Shown in pieces: positions 9,578 through 18,317 of a stretch of DNA of 64,000 nt. How positions within the stretch are numbered: the stretch's first letter is position 1; each line of letters begins with the position of its first letter. The DNA is from Lysinibacillus macroides. Its GTDB lineage: Bacteria; Bacillota; Bacilli; Bacillales_A; Planococcaceae. The position numbers and the translations under genes are program-made. The notes below the pieces were generated by a model. It was not told the origin of the DNA and searched no databases. It saw only the letters and a list, made by a program, of their open reading frames with translations. Location: assembly GCF_001281525.1 (NCBI RefSeq), contig NZ_LGCI01000010.1, forward strand, positions 159,348 through 223,347, read 5' to 3'.

Positions 9578-9836
9578 CTCTCCTATATAAGTGTTTACTA
9601 AAAATTTTGTATATCTGACGTTATACTTTCACAACAATTAACCTTTGCTCCTGTGGTCATCGCCTTAAATGTACTCTGTGCAACTACACAACAAAATATC
9701 ATCATCCCCATTGAGACTTAGCTATAATTCATTTGTCCATTATGAAAGCCAAATCATTTTTAAATTTACACATGATAGTTTGATTTTTTATTGGCTGAGA
9801 TCCTTTTATCCTAGCCCCGTATTGACTTTCTTCTGC

Positions 9837-10775
9837 TTACGCCGTGACATCCCGTTTTATGAAGGTTGTATAGCTAATCACAAGGAAAAGTATTGCGTAA
9901 ATTGTGAGAATCGTTAATGAAAATGGCATCGTGATTCCTTCAACCATAAAATCTCCTTGCAGATACTGTGTTAAATCTGAATGTGTAAGCCAAATATATT
10001 TTACAATATCATATCTGCTCAGGAACATCACAATCATGCCGCCTGTAAAAGATAAAAACATAGTTAACCCAATGGCTAATGAGCTTGAGCGGAACACAGA
10101 GCCAACTAAAAAGGCAAATAATGTCGACATGACAAAATCTCCGCCAGACAATACATAATAGTAGGCTAAGTCTTCCCATACTGCCTTTTCAACAATTTGA
10201 CCATCGACAATTTCTAATTCTACGCCTGTGCCTATGCCAAATAATAGTAAGCCAACAAACGCACTAACAACAATATTTACAGTTACTAAAAATAGACCAA
10301 ACAAGAAGGTCGTTAGCAATTTTGATGTTAACACTTTCATCCGAGATATTGGGCGCGTTAGTAACATTTTGATCGTACCAGTTGAAAATTCACTCGACAC
10401 AATACTAGCAGCAACAATAACTGTAAAAAGTGTGACAAGTGTTAACAGATTACTTGCGAAGGACATAAAGCTTACAAGACTTGTCTCCCTTTGACTTGGC
10501 ACATCATTGGCTAAACGATATTCTGAAATAGCCGTTTGCTCTTCAAAGTAGACGCTATCTTCCTCCGTTAATTCCCCGCTAGCCAGCATCTCTTTATTCG
10601 CTTGAATGGTTTGCTGCTCTACTTCCTGCCAAGAGCCTTCATCTGCCGACTTTCCATCGTAATATTTCATAATGGCACCTGGAACGACAATCACACAAAT
10701 CAGCATAGCCACCATTGCCCATGTACCTTTTTTATGCCATAACTTCATCCACTCATTTTGAATTAGCTTCAGCAA
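9837..10775 (-). CDS. ABC-2 type exporter, membrane subunit
   Basis: A 312-residue permease with an N-terminal membrane helix (about 18-36), a large extracytoplasmic loop (about 40-105), and five further hydrophobic segments to the C-terminus, as in ABC-2 (NatB/BcrB-like) subunits. The start is TTG at 10773-10775: GGAGGCGG lies five bases before it, and the frame overlaps the ATPase end by 23 bp, implying coupling. It would form the channel of a drug, peptide or sodium exporter with the adjacent ATPase. That ATPase gene is interrupted by a 9.2-kb element, so this permease probably lacks its partner and its original promoter. Confidence 0.9.
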   Translation of the reverse strand: MLKLIQNEWMKLWHKKGTWAMVAMLICVIVVPGAIMKYYDGKSADEGSWQEVEQQTIQANKEMLASGELTEEDSVYFEEQTAISEYRLANDVPSQRETSLVSFMSFASNLLTLVTLFTVIVAASIVSSEFSTGTIKMLLTRPISRMKVLTSKLLTTFLFGLFLVTVNIVVSAFVGLLLFGIGTGVELEIVDGQIVEKAVWEDLAYYYVLSGGDFVMSTLFAFLVGSVFRSSSLAIGLTMFLSFTGGMIVMFLSRYDIVKYIWLTHSDLTQYLQGDFMVEGITMPFSLTILTIYAILFLVISYTTFIKRDVTA

Positions 10776-11556
10776 TTTGTCCGCCTCCAGTCATTTCTAA
10801 GAATTGATCCTCTAATGTTTTTTGATATGGCTGTATCGCAAATAATTGTAGATTTGCTTGGACGAATTGACCAATAAAAGCGGGCACATCCTCTTTACTC
10901 ATTTCCACTACATAGCCCTGCTGCTCTGCCATAAAGTTATAGTTATGCTGCGCCAAATAAGCCGCCACCTGCTCTTTGGGCTGTGCCTCCACATAGTAAA
11001 ATGACGCACTTTCATTACGAATTTCACGAATATCAATCAGCTTCCCATTTTGAATAACCGCTACTCGATCACACATTAACTCAATTTCAGACAATAAGTG
11101 ACTAGAAACAAAGACGGAAACACCATCCTCTGTGGCAATCTTACGAAGGTATGTACGGAATTCACGAATACCCGCAGGATCTAAGCCATTTGTCGGTTCA
11201 TCTAAAATTAAAAATTTTGGCCGATGTAGCAATGCCTGTGCCAATCCAAGTCGTTGACGCATACCAAGTGAATAGGTGGATACCTTTTCATAGATACGAT
11301 TTTCTAGCCCCACCTGCCTAACAACCTCTTGAATACGTTCTTTCGTTATATTTTTATGCATACGCGCAAAATGCAGTAAATTTTTATAGCCTGACATAAA
11401 TTTATACATTTCTGGATTTTCAACAACCACGCCTACTTTGCTAATCGCTTCCTCATACTGCTCCTGTAGTGACAGCCCATCGATAATGACCGTGCCCTCT
11501 GTTGGATGCATTAGCCCTGTCATCATACGAATCGTTGTTGTTTTACCAGCACCATT
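10753..11556 (-). pseudogene. ABC exporter ATPase, 3' part (split in Walker A)
   Basis: The last 266 residues of an ABC ATPase. They start inside the Walker A motif (NGAGKTTTIRMM is read from 11,556 inward) and include the signature YSLGMRQRLGLAQALL, Walker B FLILDEPTNGLDP and the switch histidine in FVSSHLLSEIE. The first 39 codons lie 9.24 kb away at 20,795-20,910 on the same strand. Joining the two gives an uninterrupted frame of about 305 residues through LLGVN-GAGKTTT, the normal size for this family. Between them lies the integrated element. An internal ATG at 11,526 could start a protein without Walker A, which could not bind ATP normally. Confidence 0.93.
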
Positions 11557-11578
11557 AGCCGCATGTGCATATAGACAA
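11555..11578 (+). other. Element end (att site), left
   Basis: Core TT at 11,555-11,556, then the arm AGCCGCATGTGCATATAGACAA. On the minus strand this is TTGTCTATAT..ATGCGGCTAA, joined directly to ATPase codons for NGAGK. Confidence 0.8.
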
Positions 11579-11651
11579 CCCTTTGAAACCCTTGATACAC
11601 AAGGCTTTATAAAAATCTAAAGACAATTAAACACATCTATAATCACACCTA

Positions 11652-11693
11652 AAACGTCATTTGAACGGTATTTTACCGACAGATGGCGTTTTT
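11652..11693 (+). terminator. Hairpin with T-tail inside the element's left end
   Basis: AAACGTCAT pairs with ATGGCGTTT (one G-U) around an inner CGGTA/TACCG stem, followed by TTTTT. It insulates the element end from the surface-protein gene. The rest of 11,579-12,006 holds no gene. A TATACT -10-like box is seen at 11,959-11,964, 43 bp before the next gene. Confidence 0.6.
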
Positions 11694-12006
11694 AAGTGGT
11701 CTATTTATTTTCTTTGCCCAAACAAAATGAATAGGCGTAGATTGTTCTGAGAAATCATGAATTTGAAGCACAAATAATAGAATGGGTGACTGACTATTTC
11801 GTTTTGCCTGACACAGAGATAACGAACTTTCCGTTTTTCCTTTTTAATAACTACCCTATTATTTTATTTTGAGAACAGTCTTGTATGTATTGAGCTAAGA
11901 TAATCACCCTTTTTTAGATTAATTTTTATTGTTTAACCTAATTTTAACCTTCGCTCTGTATACTTTATCCACGTGACAACAAAATCAATCGAAAGGAGCC
12001 ACACAC

Positions 12007-14733
12007 ATGCAGCGAAAAACAAAGCCAACCCCCGTTCTGCTAGCGATAGTTGTCTTGTTCATGCAAACGCTATTTGGGAGTCTACCAGCAATGGCGATAG
12101 ATGAGAATAATGCAATAAGCTCTATCGTCACACAAATGCCAACGACTTCCGCAGATAGTGCAGCCATCACACAACAGACAACGACAGCGGATAGTGCGGT
12201 GATTTATGTGAAACAAGGCACAAGTGGCAATGGCACAAGCTGGACAAATGCCTTTGGCGATTTACAATCAGCACTTGAAGAAGCATCCACTAAATTAACA
12301 GCTGTAGAAATTTGGCTAGCGCAAGGGACGTATACACCAACGAAAGAAGTTGGCGCAACAGGTGCTCGCTATGCTACCTTCCAAATGCAAAATAATGTCG
12401 CGATTTACGGAGGATTTAATGGCACAGAAACCACTGTTACAGAACGAGATTGGAAGAATCATAAAACGATTTTAAGTGGGGATATTGATAATACCCCAAC
12501 GGATAATACAGGAAATGCTTATCATGTCTTTTGTCATCCAGATGGCTTGAATTTAAATGCTACAGCGATTTTAGATGGTGTGACCATTACAGGAGGAAAT
12601 GCTAATTCTAGTGTAGGTGGTGGCATGTTCAATGCTAAGAGTAGCCCCACTCTAACAAATGTGACGTTTGATAGCAATACTGCATTTTCTGGAGGCGGCA
12701 TGTACAATAATGTTAGTAGTAGCCCCACTCTAACAAATGTGACGTTTGATAGCAATACTGCAAGTTCTGAAGGAGGAGGCATGTTCAATAAAAATAGTAG
12801 CCCCGCTCTAACAAATGTGACGTTTGATAGTAATACTGCACATTATGGTGGTGGCATGTACAATGATAGTAGTAGACCCCCTCTCACGAATGTGACGTTT
12901 GATAGTAATACTGCACGTTTTGGTGGCAGCATGTACAATTATGATAGTAGCCCCTCTCTCACGAATGTGACGTTTGATAGCAATACCGCATCATCTCATG
13001 GAGGGGGCATGTACAATAGTGTTAGTAGTAGCCCCATCCTAACAAATGTCACAATGAGTGGCAATAAAGGCACAAACGCTATATATGGTGGCAGTGCAAA
13101 CAGTAAAATTCAAAATAGTATTATCGTAGGTAATGATGGCAACTCAGTACTTACTTACTATAGTGGTACGATTGAAAATAGCTTATTGGATGTAAAGGAA
13201 GGTGGGAAAGTTCTAGCTAAGTTCCATCAGTCAATAGCAGATATACAACCAGACACGTATACACCAGAAGCTATCTTTATTGACCCAAGTCAGCGAAATT
13301 ACCAATTACGAGCAGGGTCGCCAGCGATTAATAAAGGAAACGATGCGCTCAATACACAATCGACTGACCTTTTAGGCAATCCACGTAGGCAAGGTAGTTT
13401 CATAGATTTAGGGGCATATGAGTCAGAGTTTGCGTACCATGTGATGTACGAAAGAAATGGCGCAATAGGTGATACACCCGTGGATAACATGACTTATAAA
13501 CAAGGCGGTACTGTAACCGTACAAAATCGTGGCAACTTAGCAAGAACAGGTTTTACATTTACAGGCTGGAATACACAAGCAGATGGTCAAGGACAGGACT
13601 ATGCTGAAAATGCCTCTTTCACAATGCGCGCACACAATCAGACATTCTATGCCCAGTGGGCAGCGAACACCTACCCTGTAACCTTTGAATCAAATGGTGG
13701 GAGTACCATCACAGCGCAACAAGTACCATACAATACACAGGCAAGTGAACCCACGCCCCCAAGCAAACAAGGGCATACATTTGTTGGGTGGTATAAGGAT
13801 GCCGCATTGACACAGGCATGGCATTTTACGACAGATGTTGTGACAGAAGCTATCACGTTGTATGCGAAGTGGACAGCGAACCCACCCGCAACAGGTGGAG
13901 GCAGTCAGCCATCACCGCCACCTGTGTCGACTGATAATGACTACTCGCCACCGAGAAAAGTGACCATCACCTTGCAGACAAATGGAGGAACAATTTTAAA
14001 ACCAATTGAAATCACCTATAACACAAAAATAAGTCATGTACCTAGCCCAACAAGAGCAGGCTATCGCTTTGACGGTTGGTATCAAGATGAAGCACTCACA
14101 AAGCCGTTGACAGAGGAAACGGTTGTGCGAGAAAGTACGCTTTATGCGAAATGGACGGCATTACCTGTGGAAGAGCCGCAGCAGCCAGAAGAACCACAAC
14201 CCTCCAAGCCCATCGTGACATTTCGTGATGTAGAAAGACATTGGGCAAAAGAAATGATTGAGGAATTAACAGCACTCGGCATTATCCAAGGCTATGAGGA
14301 CGGGTCTTTCCGTCCAAACGCACCGATTAGCCGTATGCATGTGGCAGTGTTATTGACGAGAGCCTTTTCACTCGAAACCGTAAGAACCGCTGAGGATTTC
14401 TCAGATGTACCAAAGAACCATCCTTATTATGAGGCAATTGCCATATTACAACAAGCAGGCATTGTAGATGGCTCAAATGGTGCGTTTCATCCAACCGAAA
14501 ATATGACAAGAGCACAATTAGCGAAAGTCCTTGTGGGCGTACTAGGGCTAACACCACAAGGCACAAGTTCATTTAAAGATGTAGATAGCCAACATTGGAG
14601 TGCAGGCTATATTGCGGTGTTAGAGCGTGAAGGTATTGCATTAGGCGATAATGGCAATTTCCGCCTAAATGAACCTGTTACAAGAGCGCAGTTTGTTGCT
14701 TTTTTATATCGGATTATGCAAATGGAAAGATAA
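12007..14733 (+). CDS. SLH-anchored surface protein with beta-helix and InlB-type repeats
   Basis: A 908-residue secreted protein carried by the element. The start follows GAAAGGAGCC. A signal peptide (about 1-30, cleavage near AMA-IDE) is followed by a right-handed beta-helix region (about 60-390) built on the repeat LTNVTFDSNTA with Gly-rich spacers. Three InlB B-type (Listeria-Bacteroides) repeats follow, each ending YAQW or YAKW (about 480-550, 556-625, 660-720). A Pro/Glu-rich hinge and three SLH modules (about 738-908; FRDVERHWAKEMIEEL, FSDVPKNHPYYEAI, FKDVDSQHWSAGYI) attach it to the cell-wall polymer under the S-layer. The layout suggests adhesion or carbohydrate contact at the surface; the ligand is unknown. 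A strong terminator follows. Confidence 0.92.
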   Translation: MQRKTKPTPVLLAIVVLFMQTLFGSLPAMAIDENNAISSIVTQMPTTSADSAAITQQTTTADSAVIYVKQGTSGNGTSWTNAFGDLQSALEEASTKLTAVEIWLAQGTYTPTKEVGATGARYATFQMQNNVAIYGGFNGTETTVTERDWKNHKTILSGDIDNTPTDNTGNAYHVFCHPDGLNLNATAILDGVTITGGNANSSVGGGMFNAKSSPTLTNVTFDSNTAFSGGGMYNNVSSSPTLTNVTFDSNTASSEGGGMFNKNSSPALTNVTFDSNTAHYGGGMYNDSSRPPLTNVTFDSNTARFGGSMYNYDSSPSLTNVTFDSNTASSHGGGMYNSVSSSPILTNVTMSGNKGTNAIYGGSANSKIQNSIIVGNDGNSVLTYYSGTIENSLLDVKEGGKVLAKFHQSIADIQPDTYTPEAIFIDPSQRNYQLRAGSPAINKGNDALNTQSTDLLGNPRRQGSFIDLGAYESEFAYHVMYERNGAIGDTPVDNMTYKQGGTVTVQNRGNLARTGFTFTGWNTQADGQGQDYAENASFTMRAHNQTFYAQWAANTYPVTFESNGGSTITAQQVPYNTQASEPTPPSKQGHTFVGWYKDAALTQAWHFTTDVVTEAITLYAKWTANPPATGGGSQPSPPPVSTDNDYSPPRKVTITLQTNGGTILKPIEITYNTKISHVPSPTRAGYRFDGWYQDEALTKPLTEETVVRESTLYAKWTALPVEEPQQPEEPQPSKPIVTFRDVERHWAKEMIEELTALGIIQGYEDGSFRPNAPISRMHVAVLLTRAFSLETVRTAEDFSDVPKNHPYYEAIAILQQAGIVDGSNGAFHPTENMTRAQLAKVLVGVLGLTPQGTSSFKDVDSQHWSAGYIAVLEREGIALGDNGNFRLNEPVTRAQFVAFLYRIMQMER
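12640..13060 (+). repeat. Tandem coding repeats of 72-81 bp
   Basis: Six consecutive units share the core AATGTGACGTTTGATAGYAA, encoding LTNVTFDSNTA five times and LTNVTMSGNKG once. The spacers vary in length and sequence (AFSGGGMYN, ASSEGGGMFN, HYGGGMYN, RFGGSMYN, SSHGGGMYN). The near-identity at DNA level suggests recent copy-number change. Confidence 0.85.
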
Positions 14734-14810
14734 TTATTTTATTAAAAAACCTGAACTATTATCGTCACATGTTCAAGTGATGTGATGGTATAAATAGGTA
14801 AATCAGCAAG

Positions 14811-14857
14811 AACAGCACATTGTGGTCAGCGAAGCGAACAGACCACAATGTGCTGTT
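14811..14857 (+). terminator. Terminator of the surface-protein gene
   Basis: A 17-bp perfect stem (AACAGCACATTGTGGTC and its complement) with a 13-nt loop and TTTT at its end. A second compact hairpin, GGGCAGGG-CTTG-CCCTGCCC, follows at 14,865-14,885. Confidence 0.9.
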
Positions 14858-14893
14858 TTCTGCTGGGCAGGGCTTGCCCTGCCCCAGTGTCAG

Positions 14894-14917
14894 CCCCTCG
14901 TATCTAACAGGGGGGTA
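14894..14917 (+). other. Tn916/ICEBs1-like oriT nick region
   Basis: The segment CCCCTCGTATCTAACAGGGG followed by GGTACAAATACAAC closely resembles the inverted-repeat nick region of MOB_T elements. There, C- and G-runs flank TAACA and the relaxase (Orf20 of Tn916, NicK of ICEBs1) cuts next to the G-run; the GTATCTAACAGG core matches the Tn916 form as I remember it. GC-rich hairpins lie just upstream. No relaxase gene remains in the element, so it could be mobilised only in trans. The rest of 14,734-15,471 has a 12-bp hairpin (AGATGTCAACTA, about 14,990-15,022) and a RadC remnant, but no intact gene. Confidence 0.7.
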
Positions 14918-15169
14918 CAAATACAACAAAAAACAGTTCCTGACAACTGCTCACGCTAGATGGCGCAAGGATTTTGGAGGTATAAAGCAGATGTCAACTA
15001 TACCTCATTTAGTTGACATCTTTGAATATCTATGAATAAATATACATGATATCGAAAATGAAAGGAAAAGCAACTTGCATACGATGCTTTGCAAAATGAA
15101 CAAGTGCCATATTTCCACTTGTTAGGCATTTTCAATCAAGTCAACAGATTGTTTATTTGTCTATTAAAA

Positions 15170-15380
15170 ATAGCCTTTTTCTCTTAGTGAGGTAAATTGA
15201 TTACTTGTTACGATTAAATGTCGATTAATTCCACACCCAGTATTTCACCTGCTTGTTGTAAACGTTTTGTTACCCTAATATCTTCTGGGCTTGACGTACA
15301 ATTAGCACTCACATGGTTATGTGCCACGATGATGGATGCCCCATTTTACATAATCGCTGTTTTAAAAACTTCTTTCATTT
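15170..15380 (-). pseudogene. RadC/JAB-domain remnant, copy 1
   Basis: About 200 bp that closely match the 3' half of the RadC-like fragment at 16,652-17,104. Shared stretches encode AHNHVSANCTSSPED and RVTKRLQQAGEI-like sequence, but here frameshifts and substitutions (for example a missing base near 15,222) break the frame. It begins and ends abruptly inside the coding sequence. A second, more decayed copy this close suggests a duplication within the element. Confidence 0.75.
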
Positions 15381-15471
15381 TTCTCAATTTTTGAAAATTA
15401 TGCAGTAAATATCTTTAATAATTGACGATAATATTCATAGAAGAAGATATGAATATCTCAAGAAAGGAAGT

Positions 15472-16029
15472 ATGATAACATTGAATGTAAATTCTCTTTC
15501 TACAGAAAATATACTTTTCACACAAAAACTCCTTCAAGAATTGTCTGAAAACAAAAAATTAAATTTATCAGAAGAACAAAAAACTGCTTTCAAAAATGTA
15601 TTAACAGATACTCTTTTTAATAGTTCAAATATAAAAAACTTATCTGATATACAAAAACAGTTGTTATTAAAAGAACCTAAGGTATCAAATATATTAGACT
15701 TGTACACTGAGAATGGTTTTCTAAATCTATTTGAAACTAAATTAGATAAGGACAGTAATTTATCCACTGTACAGAAGCAACTAATAAATAGTATTGGTTT
15801 AACAAGTGAAGGTTCTATCTCGTCCTCAACTAACACTCTTATTGATGCTATAACAAATTCTACATTGAAACAAAATAAAGTAACGGATAAGACACAAGTT
15901 GGAAACAACAACGCTGTTAAAGCTAAGGCAAAATTTTCATATCAGCAACAAATCCCGATAAGCATACTTACAAATATGGGAGGTATGGCTTCCAGAATCG
16001 AACAAATTAGAACTAATTTCTTTGCATAG
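15472..16029 (+). CDS. Hypothetical protein in the element
   Basis: A 185-residue protein I do not recognise. It is Asn/Ser/Lys-rich and predicted mostly helical, with no signal peptide, membrane segment or cysteine. A motif-like stretch DIQKQLLLKEPKVSNIL is partly echoed later by TVQKQLINSIG. The upstream AAAGGAAG lies very close to ATG 15,472 and nine bases before TTG 15,481, so the start may be the latter. It lies between the two RadC remnants. Its composition is more AT-rich than the chromosomal genes around the element. Confidence 0.6.
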   Translation: MITLNVNSLSTENILFTQKLLQELSENKKLNLSEEQKTAFKNVLTDTLFNSSNIKNLSDIQKQLLLKEPKVSNILDLYTENGFLNLFETKLDKDSNLSTVQKQLINSIGLTSEGSISSSTNTLIDAITNSTLKQNKVTDKTQVGNNNAVKAKAKFSYQQQIPISILTNMGGMASRIEQIRTNFFA

Positions 16030-16139
16030 TACTTATCCTCTTTGTCTTTGAAGAATCAGAAATTTAACTATCTTCTTCTACTTAAAGTGGCAGTATAACA
16101 TCGCCCTTTAAAACTTAATACTCTATTTAAGGTCTTGGC

Positions 16140-16291
16140 ACACACTTCTCAATCCGTTTTGTCAACAATCTGGACAGCAAGTACCTGTGTGGGTAACAGT
16201 CAAATATTTAGATGAAATCACAAAAGCAACCCAGCTTTCACAATATGAATTAACCTTAGAAAAAGATGCAAATTGGATGATTGTGAAATAA
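16140..16291 (+). pseudogene. TcpC-like transfer protein, C-terminal fragment
   Basis: A plus-strand frame ends VPVWVTVKYLDEITKATQ..YELTLEKDANWMIVK and stops at 16,291. This pattern resembles the C-terminal NTF2-like domain of TcpC/Orf13 conjugation proteins of Tn916-type elements. No start or upstream part is present, so it is a remnant. The assignment rests on short motif similarity. Confidence 0.45.
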
Positions 16292-16406
16292 ATACATTTG
16301 GTTACATCATTTATGTTGTAATGTGATTCACTAAAACACCTAACAAGCACTATCATTGTACTTGTTAGGTGTTTACAATTTTTCTTCAATGAAATACAGA
16401 TATTCA

Positions 16407-16589
16407 TTATTTATCTTGCGTTTTTGGCACATATTTATTTAGATATCTAGCACCATGATAAGCGGCTAATTCTATATTATTTACTTTTTCAGCAGTATCA
16501 AAAATTTTTTGTATATGTTTGACGTTTTGTTCATCAATCACGATATTGCCATCCTTATCCCTTTTATAACCTAATGGTAAATTATTCAT
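16407..16589 (-). CDS. Small protein resembling a recombinase-domain segment
   Basis: A 60-residue frame with a good ribosome site (AAAAGGAGATAGAGCC before ATG). Its first half, LPLGYKRDKDGNIVIDEQNV, looks like the start of the PF07508 'recombinase' domain of large serine recombinases. The second half is not similar. It could be a short fragment with a chance start or a genuine small protein. Three hundred bases of flanking sequence hold only RadC and TcpC remnants. Confidence 0.4.
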   Translation of the reverse strand: MNNLPLGYKRDKDGNIVIDEQNVKHIQKIFDTAEKVNNIELAAYHGARYLNKYVPKTQDK

Positions 16590-16651
16590 GGCTCTATCTC
16601 CTTTTCATTTATTTTTATTAGTTCAATTGTAAATGATTCCTTATTTGCATA

Positions 16652-17104
16652 CTAGAAATAACCTCTTTCTTTTAGCGAGGTAAATTTGTTGCTTGTTACG
16701 ATTAAATGGTCGATTAATTCCACACTCAGTATTTCACCTGCTTGTTGTAAACGTTTTGTTACCCTAATATCTTCTGGGCTTGACGTACAATTAGCACTCA
16801 CATGGTTATGTGCCACGAGGATAGATGCCGCATTTTGCATAATCACTATTTTAAAGACTTCTCTTGGTGATGTTAGGTTCATATCCAATGTTCCAATATG
16901 ACAACAATTTAAAAATAATAGCTTGTTTTGAGTGGATAGACAAGCAGCTAATAATATTTTCCTATCCTCATTATCAATGTATTTTATCGCAATACTTGCA
17001 AAATCTTCTGGACTTCTGATTTGGTACTCGTTTAAATGTTCTGTAAGATATTTCTTTAGTAACTTGCCTCTTTCTGCCCTTAATCGAATAATTTCATAGA
17101 TAGG
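16652..17104 (-). pseudogene. RadC-like JAB-domain protein, 5'-truncated (copy 2)
   Basis: About 150 residues of a mobile-element RadC-like protein. It begins IYEIIRLRAERGKLL right after an in-frame TAA at 17,105-17,107, so the N-terminus is missing. The body includes CCHIGTLDMNLTSPREVFK, the JAMM metal motif HNHVSANCTSSPED and a C-terminal DHLIVTSNKFTSLKERGYF. The family is common on plasmids and ICEs; its biochemical role is unclear. An ATG-started inner part (78 residues) would lack the conserved N-terminal half. Confidence 0.8.
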
Positions 17105-17228
17105 TTAAATGTTTTTTCCTCATTTACCTTAAAAAATAACCTTATTATTTACATTTAAGAAAAATAATTGTTGAAGGTTATGAAGGGAAACCACTGACAC
17201 CTTTGCAATAGTGAAGGGAGGTGAATGC

Positions 17229-17510
17229 ATGGAACGTATACGTACCAAGTGGCAAGTGTGTTGTACGTTTAATAGTTTCTGTAAGTGAATATTGAAGAAT
17301 GAAGTTGTCGATATCTATTACCAAAGGCGTAAATAGTAATCACAAGAAACAGCCTATTCTGATCTCACACTACAAAAAAATCAACTTTATATGCTAGACA
17401 ACTATGACTATAAAAAAACTTTATTAGAATACATACCTCTAATTAATAAAGATTTATTAAAATATATTGTTGAAAAATCACGGTTTCAGTCGTATTTTGT
17501 CGGTAAATAA
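17229..17510 (+). pseudogene. ICE-type sigma-70-like factor, broken by stops
   Basis: The frame starts at an ATG behind GGGAGGTGAATGC and reads MERIRTKWQVCCTFNSFCK, stop, ILKNEVVDIYYQRRK, two stops, then YSDLTLQKNQLYMLDNYDY to a final stop at 17,510. This order matches small sigma-70-like regulators (RIRTKWQ..FCK.VL.NE) carried by conjugative transposons. Three in-frame stops make it a pseudogene. Just upstream, VEGYEGKPLTPLQ ends another lost gene; the same start, GTTGAAGGTTATGAAGG, recurs at 19,018. Confidence 0.65.
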
Positions 17511-17604
17511 AAACTAATTTACTATTTATTTTTTTGGATAATAATGTATTATATGTATTAAGGTATTATAAAATTGCCTTAAAAATACAAAAGGAGACAT
17601 AATT

Positions 17605-17970
17605 ATGAAAAAAGTAACAGCAATCTTGTCAGCATTATTTGCCGTATTTATTGTATTTGGGATGATGGAGAAAGCATCAGCATCTGAGTTAGACCAAGAA
17701 TTAAAGGAAGATTTGCCTTCTAATTTTTTTACAGAAACTTCAATTATTGATGAACATGAACATGAATATGAACACGAACATGATACTTTTGCACATGATA
17801 GTGTAATTAAAAGTGAACAAATTACACCTTTTGTTGTGTGTAACCATGTTGGTACTCTAAAACAAACAAAATATATTGGCATTCATAGCAAATGTGGAGG
17901 ACCTTTATACTATGTATATTGTAAGCCATGTGGTAAATTTACAGGTAAAACCATCTGTCTATGTCCTTAA
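17605..17970 (+). CDS. Small secreted His/Glu- and Cys-rich protein
   Basis: A 121-residue protein behind AAAGGAGACATAATT. A clear Sec signal peptide (MKKVTAILSALFAVFIVFG..ASA, cut near residue 27) is followed by an acidic region with HEHEYEHEHDTFAH (about residues 52-65). A C-terminal domain has six cysteines: PFVVCNHVG, SKCGG, YVYCKPCGK and TICLCP. The His cluster suggests metal binding; the cysteines could bind metal or form disulfides, as in some bacteriocins or small secreted zinc proteins. I do not recognise a family. It is one of the few intact genes in the element and ends at a near-perfect palindrome. Confidence 0.75.
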   Translation: MKKVTAILSALFAVFIVFGMMEKASASELDQELKEDLPSNFFTETSIIDEHEHEYEHEHDTFAHDSVIKSEQITPFVVCNHVGTLKQTKYIGIHSKCGGPLYYVYCKPCGKFTGKTICLCP

Positions 17971-18014
17971 TAGATTCTCATTACGTATAGTATAGCTACT
18001 TGCACTACACTTTT

Positions 18015-18050
18015 ACAATTGGCACACTATAATTATAGTGTGTCAATTGT
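18015..18050. other. 36-bp near-perfect palindrome
   Basis: ACAATTGGCACACTATAA followed by its reverse complement, with one mismatched pair and no loop. It lies 45 bp after the secreted-protein gene and lacks a T-run, so it may be a weak terminator or a protein-binding site. The rest of 17,971-18,317 shows no other gene. Confidence 0.6.
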
Positions 18051-18317
18051 ACATTTCCTTCCCCCTGACAAAACAAGTGTGTATTTCAATCTTTCCGTAT
18101 GTTTGTTATTAAAAGTTTTAAAAAAATAAGAGTTATTGTATTGATATTTTGAAAAAAATATTGTAGTTTCACATGAAATATATCAAATTCTCTTCAATGG
18201 TACGGAATGTGAGGTGGATTGTAGTGACGAGTTACATAAAGCTATGGGGAAGTTATAATGAATCTAATGTCAATCGTTCTTAGTTGTACCATGAAAAAAT
18301 TTATTCGGAGGATTTAT

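Noticed and set aside
9669-9917. Plus-strand 82-codon frame
   Set aside because: No ribosome site, odd composition, and its end overlaps the permease gene on the other strand.
12640-13060. Regularly spaced near-identical repeats, CRISPR-like at first sight
   Set aside because: The repeats are in frame within the surface-protein gene, encode LTNVTFDSNTA, and there are no cas genes.
16162-16407. Minus-strand 81-codon frame
   Set aside because: It lies opposite the TcpC-like fragment, which has the better coding signal, and lacks a ribosome site.
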